Shown here in pieces: positions 35,426 to 47,500 of a DNA stretch of 64,000 nucleotides (positions are counted from its first letter, which is position 1; every line of letters begins with the position of its first letter). The notes under the pieces were generated by a model, which ran no database searches, was not told the DNA's origin, and saw only the letters and a list, made by a program, of their open reading frames with translations. Source of the DNA: Syngnathus acus (taxonomy: Eukaryota; Chordata; Actinopteri; Syngnathiformes; Syngnathidae); NCBI RefSeq assembly GCF_901709675.1, contig NC_051094.1:16231501-16295500 (forward strand), given 5' to 3'. Position numbers and translations under genes: made by a program.

Positions 35426-38090
35426 GCACAGATATTACAAATGACATTTTCTTTGTGTTAAAAATAAAAATAAAAGAGCAATCCATTATCGTGAATTAGA
35501 TTACGACAGAAATTGGCAGTAAGGTAGTGGAGATGAGTTATTTGCGTTAAGTAGCAGGATGCTACATGAAAGGAAAAATCTCCCTTCAGATCTTTTTCCT
35601 ACAGTCAGATCTCTGATGTGTGTGATGTTCAATGCATTCCTGAAGTTACTTTGAGAGAAGAGAGTTGGTAGCGCCTCTGTTGTTGGCCACCCTGAACTTT
35701 TCTCTTCTTCTTCAACTGCATCAGTATTACTCTGCTGAAAGGTCTCTGTGACTGCCGATGCAGGTTAGTGCAGTTAAGAGATGTACTTTGCATTTAACAT
35801 GACACATCAAACAATGATGTTTCCAAGTCCCTGAGCTTAAGTAGTAGAAAATGAGTGGTTCGCCTCAGATCACAAACTCCAAATTTGCCATAAATCAGCC
35901 ATTCAGAACAAGTCGAATTATCGTCGTGCTAAATGTGCGCTCACTTTAAAGGTGTTAACAAAGACTCACAGGAGTGACTGTTCTTATGAGGCCAAAAAAT
36001 GGACGTCAATCACGAAATAATCTCAGGATCTATCTCCATTAAGTCAAACTATTGCAGCAAAATCTAAAGCAATTTGCGGACTCTATCGTCATGGCTTGCA
36101 CTGGAGTTAATGTGAAACAATCACTTGCATTGAAATAACTTTGCCGCTGTAGAAAATGGAAGAAAGATGACACCAGACTGGAATCCTAAGTGGTCCCACA
36201 ACACCTGATTTTGAATCTCAAGTAAAACATACAACTTGATGAACCGAGATGTCAGTATTGTCGCATAAAATGTGTCTGACATCACATCACCTGAGTAACA
36301 CTTTTGTAAACTGCTGTGCACAAGGGAATGAGTCTTAAACCAAGTCCACAAAAAAGTTAAGAAACAGAAAATGAGGGTTTAGCCTCACTAAAAAAAAGAC
36401 AATTAATACGTGAGAAAAAAAGACAACAACCCAAAACATTCAAAAATCACTACATAGGTACTGTACATGAAAATGTAAAAAGAAAATTAAAAGATGAAAC
36501 GAGAACTGAAGCATTTGAAAGAGAAACACTGCACAGGAGGTGTGGCTAAAAAGGGCAGCAGAGGGACAAGCGAGCAGCCCGGGAATGCGACTGCTTCTTG
36601 CTTTGCTCGTCACAAATGCTGAAAGAGGAACAATCACTGCCCACTCCCCATATGTTTCACTTTCAAACTACATCCACTCTCACCTGCACGAAGGGGCGGA
36701 GTGACCATCACGCAAATGAGGCGGAAACAATTTTCCTACCGAGGACTATCTATGTCCTGACAACTATGTTTACTACCACAACAAGCACATCAGCACGGTC
36801 GCTGGAGTAACTCCTGAATGCAATACATAACACTCACTTTACCCTGTTTCGATCCAGGCCAGTAGGGACCTGAGAGAGGAACACACTGGGTGGGCAGTGG
36901 CCGAGGTCAGGTCTCTGAACGTCACCCATGTGTGCAAAAAAAAGAGAGTTGTTGCAATGACTGCATTTTTTCAAATGGTTTGCACACAATCAAACTGCTC
37001 AAAACTGGAGGCATCATAGAAAATGCTCGAGCTGTTAAAAAATGAAAGACCATTTGCGACAATAATGTGCATATCCGTCACAGAGAGCAAGGACCAGAGA
37101 TCTAGTCGATGCTCTAAACCAAATCAATCACACTAAAATCATATCACCACATCTTAAAATGATTATCTGCAATCTTTATGGCTGAACTTGACTCAGCACA
37201 AAAACATTCATTTCCTAGTCCGTGGAGTCAACCAAACTCACTGTGAACCAGTTGGACGTTACCTGAGACAGAGATTGGTTCAGGTCTAATCTAATCTCCT
37301 TCTAGTTTTGGCTCTGTGCAAAAACATGATTGGACTCAACAGGACCTGATAAAAGTCTAATTGCAAATGTCTTTGCTAGGCCGATGGGCATCGCGGTAAC
37401 TTCATGACAACGAGCTCATGAAATTATTCAACTGCTGATCAATTGTTAGTTTCCACCCAAATGCTATTAAATCCTTTTGGTTGAATGCATATGTGGGTGC
37501 AGGTTTAGCAGCATTTCGGAGGAAATCTGGCAATGTGCTCATCTGTACATCAGAGGATCGCCCCTCGGACTAAGATTGATTCATTTCTTATACTTATCCT
37601 TCATTGACAAGAAATGTTTTGCTGAGCTATCAGCTCCATACCCATCAATGGGCATTTGAGAAAAGCATTGCATAATACTTTGGTCAAAAAAATAAAATAA
37701 AATAAAACAAAAGAAGAAAGCAAACAGCAAACCTAGCTATCCTCCCTTACCCTTGCAATAAAACCTTACTTCCCCAGTCTATGATTGTAAAAAATACCCG
37801 TATTCTCCTTTTCCAAAGAAGATCCCGCTGATCCAAATAGCTGTCACCTTCACTCATGGAATGTTACGCCTCCCATAAGCAGAATGTCCAAGAGTCCATG
37901 CAGCTAAAGTAGTTGATCTTTTCTACCATCTAGTATTTTCCGAGTAATAAAACATCATTTCTTGATGTTTGATTTGCACAGCTTCTTTGAACATCCAGAC
38001 TCTGATTGAGGTGCCGAAGCATCCACTGGAATTTTGTGTAAGGCTGGGCAACTCTTTAGTAACACCACGAAAATAGCAATAACTTCTTCC

Positions 38091-38099
38091 TGAGGTAGT
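38091..38099 (-). promoter_or_regulatory. let-7 8-mer overlapping miR-196 7-mer in nr6a1 3' UTR
   Basis: The plus strand TGAGGTAGT gives a transcript with ACUACCUCA: an 8-mer let-7 site, and ACUACCU as a 7-mer miR-196 site. It lies about 320 nt after the stop codon, a favourable place for microRNA action. Confidence 0.6.
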
Positions 38100-38414
38100 C
38101 TCAAAACACTTGTCACGTGTCTTCCCCCATCTGAATAAAATAAACTCTTATTATTTTTTTTTAGTCTAGCTCTAACAATGGCAACACGGACACATTGAGC
38201 AAACTGGATACACACTTGTAAACTCCAAAGACCAATGCATCTATGAGCATTTGTTTTCTACAGAAGCATGTGCACAGTGTAAATCAGCATACATTCAGCT
38301 CTGTCGTTGTAATAAATATTAAAAGAAAAGGTAATAAAAAACAAACTAGCTGCTTGTCACATTCATTAGAGGTGAGACCAGTCCCTTGCCTTGGGGGGGG
38401 GTTGTCAGGGAGGT

Positions 38415-38545
38415 CTAATTTCCAGAGGAGGTGGTCACACAAGGTGACGAGCCGGTCCTGTAGCTGGTAAGACTGGATTTGCAGGAGTGCAAGACTGCTT
38501 TGAATAAGAGGGGGAGCTGCTCCAGAGGAACATTGACCAGCTTCC
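38415..38545 (-). CDS. nr6a1: nr6a1 last coding exon, with extended C terminus
   Basis: Acceptor GTGTTTTCAG precedes 38545. The exon reads [20 protein letters not shown] then CKSS, matching the end of the mammalian protein, but continues [19 protein letters not shown] to TAG (38417-38415). Mammalian NR6A1 stops about six residues after the HSCK. The tail of about 20 residues is Ser/Thr-rich. As in other GCNFs, there is no classical AF-2 helix. Confidence 0.92.
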
Positions 38546-41500
38546 CTGAAAACACATGCAACTGGTTTAGCTTGCCTTTTGCTCATAACTGCATAACATA
38601 GCAAAACAACTGGGTAATGAGGCGAGGTTGAAGGATTTGGGGCAAAAAGAATAGGGAAACCAAATAATAAGATGGTTTCCTTTTCTTGCCTTGCGCTTCT
38701 GAATTCAATCAAACATCTAAGCCCCCCCCCCAAAACTAGTTGTACTCATTCTTACCTGCTATACAGCGGATCTCTGGCAGACACATCATGATCTCAGGAA
38801 AGCGTTTGGGCTGGTGCGGGTACTTATACTCAGTATAGTCCTGACACACATACCAGTAGCGCTTGTTCAGCTGCTCAAGCTGAGAGATGTTTGACAGACC
38901 TCTGATATCTGCAGGAATGCAAAGCACAGCACGGGTATAAGAAATATAGCACAGATGCAGAAAAATAAGAGTAATACTGTTTGCTCTGGTACCTTGGTTT
39001 AGGAAGTTGATTGCTTTCATGCAGGCATACTCCTCATTGCTGATCTTCAACTGGTGGAATTTACGAAATAGATAAATCAGCCTCTCCATCACCTCCATGC
39101 CGTCCTCACTGAAACTGAGGAAAAACAAAGACAATTTCATGCAAGGCCTATTTCCACAAACCATGCGTAAAATACGACAACTTTTTTTCTAAAACTGATA
39201 CCTAATGATTTCAATGTTTGACAGGTCATAAGAATACGTAAGTTAAATTCACCTCGTTATATATTCTTTGTAGGTCCTAGTTCATCAGATTAAAATTAAA
39301 AGTAGGAGCCGCCCCTTTAAATTCACAGCTAAAACACCAGACTACAAACTGAGGTATCAGTGTGGCTCTGAACAGCATATTAGGAGGAAGTGTGTCATGA
39401 GGTTAGATAATTCCAGCATGATTTACACACAGCCAAACCCCCACACACATCTTTTATTACCAATACTGAGAGACATAACATCACATGCCAAACAGATGGT
39501 GCTTGCCACTGCTCTCTATTGGGGAGTCCTCCTATCCATGGACTGGTTCGCTGGCCCCATTCCACGTGTTTTTTCCTTAAAGTTATACGGGGAATCATAA
39601 ACCATTTTGGAGATATATGTACAGTAGAATTAACAGACTAGAACGTCTGGCTGTCTGGGAGAGTTGTGATATCTACCTTAATTCTACGGAAATTATTGGT
39701 TGGCTATTACAGTATTTGGAAATCTGACAGCTAATGTTATTAAAAACATAGCCCCCCCCCCACTACTATGAGGCAATCACAGGCACTAGTGGAATAAAAT
39801 GTCTAATGAATGCAGTGGAACAAGCTTTTAGAATATGTCGAATAGGTGGAAAAAAAAATCTTACACTTAAGTCTAAGTCTAAAACTAACTATTTTAAATG
39901 ACTGCAAAAAGAACAAGCTACTGCATCTAATAAAAAGATAACAATTGACCTTCAATTGTGTATTTATTACTTGATAAATATTATTTATTATTATTGTTAT
40001 TATTTATTTCTTACTCAGCACATTTATTGCTATTGCTATCTGCTTTATTTGTTGCTCTCTTCTTTGTTTGATACTCATGTGCAATGTTGTCTTTTGTACT
40101 ATTTCTGTGTGAGCTACCACACAGAACCAGAATTTCCAGAGGGAGCAATCCATCTCTTACAGCGCCTTTGATTAAACTCTAATAGTTATTATAAAACCCC
40201 TCGTAAAGTTTGCAAAACTATATGCTAAAAACACTGCTTAGTATTGAGTTTGAAATTTTGTAACAAGCTTTGAGTGCCCAGCACTCTTTTACAGAACAGT
40301 AAACACAACTCAGTGTTTACACTTAATTTATTATTATTATTATTATTTTTATTATTATTATTATTATTATGCAACTCTGTGGCCATACTTTCACTGGAAA
40401 AAAACAATTGTACATAATTAGATCACTATGTAATCAGCCTGAGCACTAGAAAAGCGGTGTGGAGGACAACAAAGGGAGTACACAGAGTGACAAACCTTTA
40501 CTTAACAATTACCTAGTGTTAAAAAGCTCTATTTGGTGCAGCTGGCGTTTGATGAACGTGACCCAAACATGCACAAGCAAATAGAAGTGGAACTATAAGG
40601 AAAAATGCTCAAAATGTACCCAACACCTGCAGTGGAATACATTTTTTTTTTATGTGTTGCTTAATGTCAGTGCGCGTGGGTGCCTGCACAGTTTTTGAGC
40701 GGTAAAATATGAAGCATCCCACCTGGCCCTCATGCTAACCTATTCCGTGCAGCACCATTCAGTGTGAAACTGTCTGTACCCATAAACCTCTAATGCTAAA
40801 ATTGTCTCCGCTGTGAAGTAACTAAATTAAAAAATCAATAAATACAGTACACTACTCATAGCTCTGGGTTTGTTACAGTATGTAAGCTTAACAGCTAACA
40901 CATTAGCTGTACTCAATTATTTAAAGAGTAGTTAAAATGAAACTGATAACTTTTGAGTCACTGGCTAGAGCTGACAAAGAAACAAACACATGGACTGAAA
41001 CTAAAGGGTTGGCATGCTGTAATTTTCACAGCCGCTCACCCCTGCAGCTCGTCATCAGATGGTGTGTACTTGGCCGTGACATTTGCCAGGTCGCCAAAGA
41101 TTTGCGCGCTGTAGATTGTAAGACATGAGAGTAGGATGAGCTCCTGCCAAGTGGAGCTCAGCAGGCAGGTGTAGTCCTCAATGGAGAGCTCGCAAAAGAA
41201 AGGCAACTTCTTGATCCATGAGATCTGACGGAAGAGTAGCTCATCTGCCAGGCGGCACAGCAAGGCAAACAGCTCCACCTGTGTTACCTTGTAGCTTAGG
41301 TACAAAAATAAATAGAGGAGAGGAATCATTTTAAACACATTTAATAGCGAAAATGTCTGTGTGTCTTAAACCATATCTGGTGGATTCACTGTATTACCTT
41401 GGAAAATAACAATACGAGTCACATTCAAGAATGTGAATACCAGAGGTGGCCGTTCTGTCCCATGGACGGAACGGTCCGGGACACCCATTTTGCGGACGAA

Positions 41501-44500
41501 GGACGACAAAGTTAAATAAAATGACGGATTGATGGAAGTTGTCATTCGTCCGTCTCTATAATCGCCCGCATCTGTGTCCAGTGGAGACTAAATTCTCAGT
41601 CCGTCCAACGGACCGTTTTGGCACACTAACACATAATTCTTTCCGCTTTGTCACGCTTGTGTAATCCATATGCTCAAAAATCAAAAAAGGTTTGTTGCTT
41701 CATGCATGAGGTTGTAATTCCTTACTATCCACAGCGATTGGGACCAAGCCGGTCACGAATCCCGAACTTCAGAAAATAAACGGTGCTCCATTAGAATAGC
41801 CTTTATAAAAATTTCAAAGCATAAATATACAAACTACAATCCCAAAACACTTACATAGCATTTCAAATGTTGATTAACATCTCTCAATTTTGTTGTACCC
41901 TTAAAACTCAATAAACTTTTAAAGCTAAACTCTAACCAGGTTTGCCAGTCACAACTACATTGATGATCAAAATTGTCAATAATTAATTTAAAGGTCAATG
42001 AGTCCTTTATGATGCAAACCTGCCTTTCATTGGACCACATTGTGGACACTCGACAATCTGAAAAGAGAGCATGCTGTGGCTGATGCTTGATTTTATTTCT
42101 GACATAGGGACAGTCATATCTGCACACAGGTTACGGTGTTATTCTTTTTGTATTTATAGATAGTTTTATCGTATAACACTGCATTCTGTATAGGTTTGGG
42201 TTTCATTTAGAGCTAAAAATAATCCATCCATCCATTTTCTATACCGCTTGTCCCCATGGGGGTCGCGGGCGTGCTGGAGCAGTCATCGGGCAGTAGGCGG
42301 GGCACACCCTGAACCGGTTGCCAGCCGATCGCAGGCTACACAGAGACAACAACCATCCGCACTCGCACTCACACCTAGGGGCAATTTGGAGTGCTCAATT
42401 GGCCTACCAAGCATGTTTTTGGGGATGTGGGAGGAAACCGGAGTGCCCGGAGAAAACCCACGCGGGCACGGGGAAAACATGCAAACTCCACACAGGGAGG
42501 GTCGGAGGTGGAATCGAACCGGCACCTTCCTAACTGTGAGGCGGATGTGAAAACCAGTGCCCCACCGAGACGCCGCTAAAAATAATAAGGTGACAATATT
42601 GCCTTCAATTTAAGGTTATCCATAAACATGACTGGATTTTGAGTGCAAGCTGCAAAGTTGAATCAAAGTTGGATGTACAATCATCTTAAATGTCTTCATT
42701 ATTCATTTGTACATTCTTTAAAGAAACAAGCTGTAAGCTAATGATGGTTATTTTAAGAGCTAATGTGATATGCCGCGATTTACATATTCATCGACAACTC
42801 TTGTTGATTAATCCAGAGATGTAACCAGAAAATGTTAATAGATTGGACCAGAAGAAAGTTAAGCCGGACATTTTTTGACAGAGGAAACATCAATATAATA
42901 TCCAATAATGTCTAGCAGAAATAAATGTAAGGTTTATTCTTACCTATTTAAGCGAAACAGCGCACCCTGCTGTCTTCAAGTGCACACTGGGCACAGTGGG
43001 CTTACTAGTACAATAATCGCATGAATATAGCAGTAGTTCACCAAGTTCACATCATGACTGCATTTTCAATGCAGACATGATGCAAAAAGTGGCAAAGTGA
43101 TTTTAATAAGACATTTGCGATCCTATTTTGATTAAAATGCGATATCGATGCACGCCATTCAGCCTGCCTACAATGGCAGTGCGTTTCACGTGTGCACAAG
43201 GATCTTTACTATTAAGAGATCCAAGAATTGATGGAAAAATAATAACAATCACAACACTCATGGAGGCGCCAATTTTGGTGTCCGAAACTCGGGGAAAAAT
43301 ATTTTTGCCAGCGGCTCGACACGCACATCTCAGTGTTCGCTGGAAAATCATTGCTCATGTAAATTTCATTGTAACGGTTGAGTGAGAATAAAACATTTTT
43401 TGAACATTTTCAATACATTTTATACATTTTGGTTTGAGTGTCAAAGATGTTGGAGCCGATCTTTTTTATAAAAAGAAATCTGACAGCCGAAAGTAGATCT
43501 AATGGATTTAATAGTTTTAAAACCGTGTTTACTTTAGGTAACAATTTTTTTTTGAAATTAAAAAAGATAAATGACCAAATTAAAATTAATAAGATGAATG
43601 AAATTTATATATATATATATATACGTATATATATATATATATATTCACCAAACATATGCTGAAAAGACAAATTAAGTGTCGGAGTTTGTATTTTTTTAGA
43701 TTTGGACGCCTATGTATATTTTCCAGCGCCAAGTTATCTGCTTCCTTGACTACTAATTTTATTGTTATCGGTTCTGAAAAAAAAATCTGCCTATCTCAGT
43801 TTCTTTCATTCTTCTGGATGGACTGTCTGCAAGATTGTGGAATTCAAGGGAATTATTTACCCATGCCTGAAATTCTTTGTATATTCAGGCATAGGCATGT
43901 TGGAACCTCCCCAAAATAGTTTGCGTTGTTAGCTGCAGGGAATTGATCAAAACTAGGGCAAATATGTAAATGACTTCATCAACCTGTTCCATCTCAAGTG
44001 CATGAGAAAAGTAGTAAACCTTGAGTCATCTATGGAATAAAAACAGAGCACACACTAGGCACACAATAGATTTTGATAGTTTTCAGCAGGGAAGTGTTTC
44101 AAGCAGGGGTGTTCTCACCCATCTTCTATGAGCATCGGGGTGGTCAGTGGGGCCAGGTCTTCTGCTGCCACCAGCTGCAACACCAATGGATGGGACTGTG
44201 GGTAAAGGCTGCGTGGCTGGGGGGCCAGCAGACCAGACTGGGCAGCATAACTGAAGAGGTGTGGCAGGAGCTGGTAGTGTGTTGACATAGAGGTGTTGAT
44301 GTACTGATCTCTGAGAGCTGCGGTATAGCCATTCATCTCGATGGAGCGACTGTGAAAAGCAAAGACCAAGTTAACCAAATATATGTTCAACTATACTGAC
44401 TACTTCACTTGCACTCCTCCTCCTGTACTTTTGCGCTACTGTACTGACTGTCTGCTGTATGCACAATTGCACCATTTCCACCAAGTTGCTCTTCTTATTT

Positions 44501-47500
44501 ATTCATTGCTCTTATTTATTCATTGTATGTGCCTTCTCATTTTTACTTTTTGTATTGTTTACTTGAATGTGTAATATGTCTTGTTACCGTGGGATAGTAG
44601 GAAACGTAATTTCGATCTCTTTGTATGTCTTGACATGTGAAGAAATTGACAATAAAGCAGACTTTGACTTTATATTTGAGTATTCACCACAAAAGTATGA
44701 AATTATCTAACTTTTGTTCATGCTTCTTGTATTTAATTTTTTTCTCGAGGTGATAGGTATCCATTCCACCGAATAAAAAAGTGTACATGGGTACTGTACC
44801 TGCATCCCATGGTGTGTTCCGCTTTGGAATTTTGGTATTCCGCCCCATTTTATCTTAGGTTATATTTGATAAGACAAAGACGATACTCGCTGATTAGCTA
44901 TCAGCTGCAAAGCTGAGTAGATAAAGCATTTCATACAAAATGGGGCAAAAATAAATGTCCCCGGGCAAGGGCCTAGATGTTATTTGTCCTTGCTGAGTAA
45001 AGATAGATGATGCACGCTTCTTCATCACAAGAAGGACTGATAGTGGAGCGAGTTCTTTCTGTTTGATGTCATCACCATGCCAGAAGAGCTGCAAGCGACG
45101 GTATTCTTCATGCAATGAATACTTTAATTCAAGTCTTGCAGAGATGAATGAGGTATTAGTCTGTCAGGGCCGGCTAATTATCTCATAGATGGATCAAGTG
45201 GCAGTGATGTGCAGTGTAGTGGATGAGACAAGCGACTCACTTGGATGACAGCGTGGAGGCAGGTGATGGCTGGTTGCCCTCCGAAGCTCCATTGCTGGGA
45301 GAGCTGTGGTCGCTGTCACCGTTGTTACCCCATGTGTGCTCTGGAGCGTCTTCCTTGAATTCCTGGCCTGACATGATGCGCTCAATCTCCTCCTCTGTGA
45401 TCTAAAACGAACATATTGACACTTCTGGGCCTGGGGGGAATTTAAATAATGTCCTTTTGACCAAAAGCAAAGAGTAGCTCAATTCCGTTAATTAGCATGT
45501 ACAACACGACAGTACTTTTCACTCAAATGTTCAGGAGCAAGGCCGCTGTCACACAATGAGAGGGACCTTGAGAGAAAGAAGAAAATGTGAGTGAGTGTGT
45601 GTGTGTGTGCGCGTGTGCGTGTGTATACACGATTAATATCGCACGTCCACGCAGAGAGAGAACTGAAAAAGATATATTTAATAAATTAGTATGTCATGAG
45701 AGTGCTTCAAAATTTCTGACCAGGGTCATTTTAGTTTCAGCCCATATACTAGCTACTGAAATTGCAATTCATTTCTTCTCAATGGAATAAACGATTCTGC
45801 CTTTTAATGCGTGCCAACAAGTCAATCTTTTCTTCCTTTTATCAGCCAAATTCTACTTCTCTCCTCAATTGTCTGTTGATGTTACTTAGCCTCATGTCTT
45901 CACATTTTCTTTTCCAACCATTTTCACTCTTGCCAGAACTAAAAACAAAGCCACACTGAAAAGAGAATATTGTGCAAATATAGTGATGATATGACAAGGT
46001 CAAAGTTTACTCCTGTTATATACAGTGTGTGATAAGCATCCTTCCACAAATGTTATTGCTGCTATAGCTCTCCACTATACAAGTGAATGGTTCATCTGCT
46101 CATCATTATGCAAGCAACAAAATCCTGGCTTCAGCCTCAATACTTGTTTACAGTACAAGAAAAACCTCAGTGAACGTCAGCGACAAATTTTTTACCTGAA
46201 CTGGTCCGATGCTTTTGTTCCTCCCTCCTGGCATGCCATCTTCTCTGATTGCTATGTGGTAAAAAGAAATAAACAAGAACATTTGTTTATTGTTCATGTC
46301 AATATCCTAATCACGAGTACCATAGTGATTATAAATACTTCAGCTCTATCTCGTGGCTGAAACAAAATTCCTGAAGAACAGTCCAAAAGTTGGCTGCTGT
46401 GTAATATTCCTCCTTCAACTTTCTTGTTTTGTTGCAAAGGGTAAGAGGGTTTTTCTTTTAGCTTTGAAAACAGTAGATTTTGGGAGTTGTTTATCTTTAA
46501 ATCAGGAGTCAGTTTACCGAGTCTTGAGAGACTAATCTATAAATGTATACTTTTCTCCCCACCAGACTAGTTAGTAGTAGTGCGACTCACAATTTATCCA
46601 TAAGGGGGCAGTAGAAAACCGGTTAAACTCTTCATACAGTGAGACTCTAACGCTCCAGTAAATTGAACAAACCATGTCTTGGTATATTTCAGCAATCTTG
46701 GAATGTGTACAAATAAGCCCTAACCGTAGAAGAAGAAAAAAAGACTAAAGTACACAGCAATAACTATAATAATGATACTAATGCAATTGATAACAACAAC
46801 AACAATAATAATAATATCGATAACAATAATAATAATATCAAGACAAGCGGTACAGAAAATGGATGGATGGATAATAATAATAATAATAATAATACTTTGA
46901 TCTCCATTATGTGGCACCTTATGAGAAACAAAGACCCTAAACAGTATTTTATAGATTATCAAGCTACTTCTGCATGTAAATGTATAATGTAGTAGGTCAG
47001 GGGTTTTCAACTGGTTTTGTCCAAGGGACTACCATGATAACCTAGAAGCAACTCGGGGACCACTGCTTTGGCAGAATATTATTTTATTTTGCACCGAAGG
47101 AGGATAGACCTATACAGGCTATTTGCATCTGTATGTGTATTTTGGGAATCTCAGCTACATTTGACATAATTTGAATGGGTGAATGATTCACAAAATTAGC
47201 TGGAAAATAAATCAAGTCTAAATAGAAAATCAACTTTATTTTTAAAAATGTTACAATTATTTTTCATTTCCAATTTCACGGACCACCTGCAATACCGCCA
47301 CGGGTGCCTAGAGGGCCGCGGACCACCAGTTGACAATCACTGTAGTAGGCCTATGCATGTATGTCCACTTGGATATACAAAAACTGATGTGGCGTTAAAA
47401 ATCCCTTAATGGCTGGTGACATAATTTGAAACAGAAGTAATGAATCAAAAATGAGTGAAGGCGTTGACCTTACTACTGTATTTTGTTGCAAAGACGTTTG

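Larger units (their letters stand above)
34085..38414 (-). other. nr6a1: nr6a1 3' UTR (inferred extent)
   Basis: It follows the TAG at 38417-38415. The stretch contains none of the window's interspersed repeats, in contrast to the DNA on either side, which supports one long 3' UTR of about 4.3 kb; human NR6A1 also has a long 3' UTR. The proposed end is the AATAAA at 34103-34098. It contains let-7/miR-196 seed matches at 38099-38091, 35425-35414 and 35239-35232. No transcript evidence is available, so the length is an inference. Confidence 0.6.

Noticed and set aside
38091-38112. A let-7 gene, because the plus strand reads TGAGGTAGT
   Set aside because: The match to let-7 stops after nine bases and no hairpin partner is nearby. 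It is better explained as a target site in the minus-strand nr6a1 transcript.
39395-39720. Open frames near 39.4-39.6 kb as an extra nr6a1 exon
   Set aside because: The exons at 39114 and 41040 join in phase (GG|T) to give the conserved LQGFSEDG sequence, leaving no room for an extra exon.
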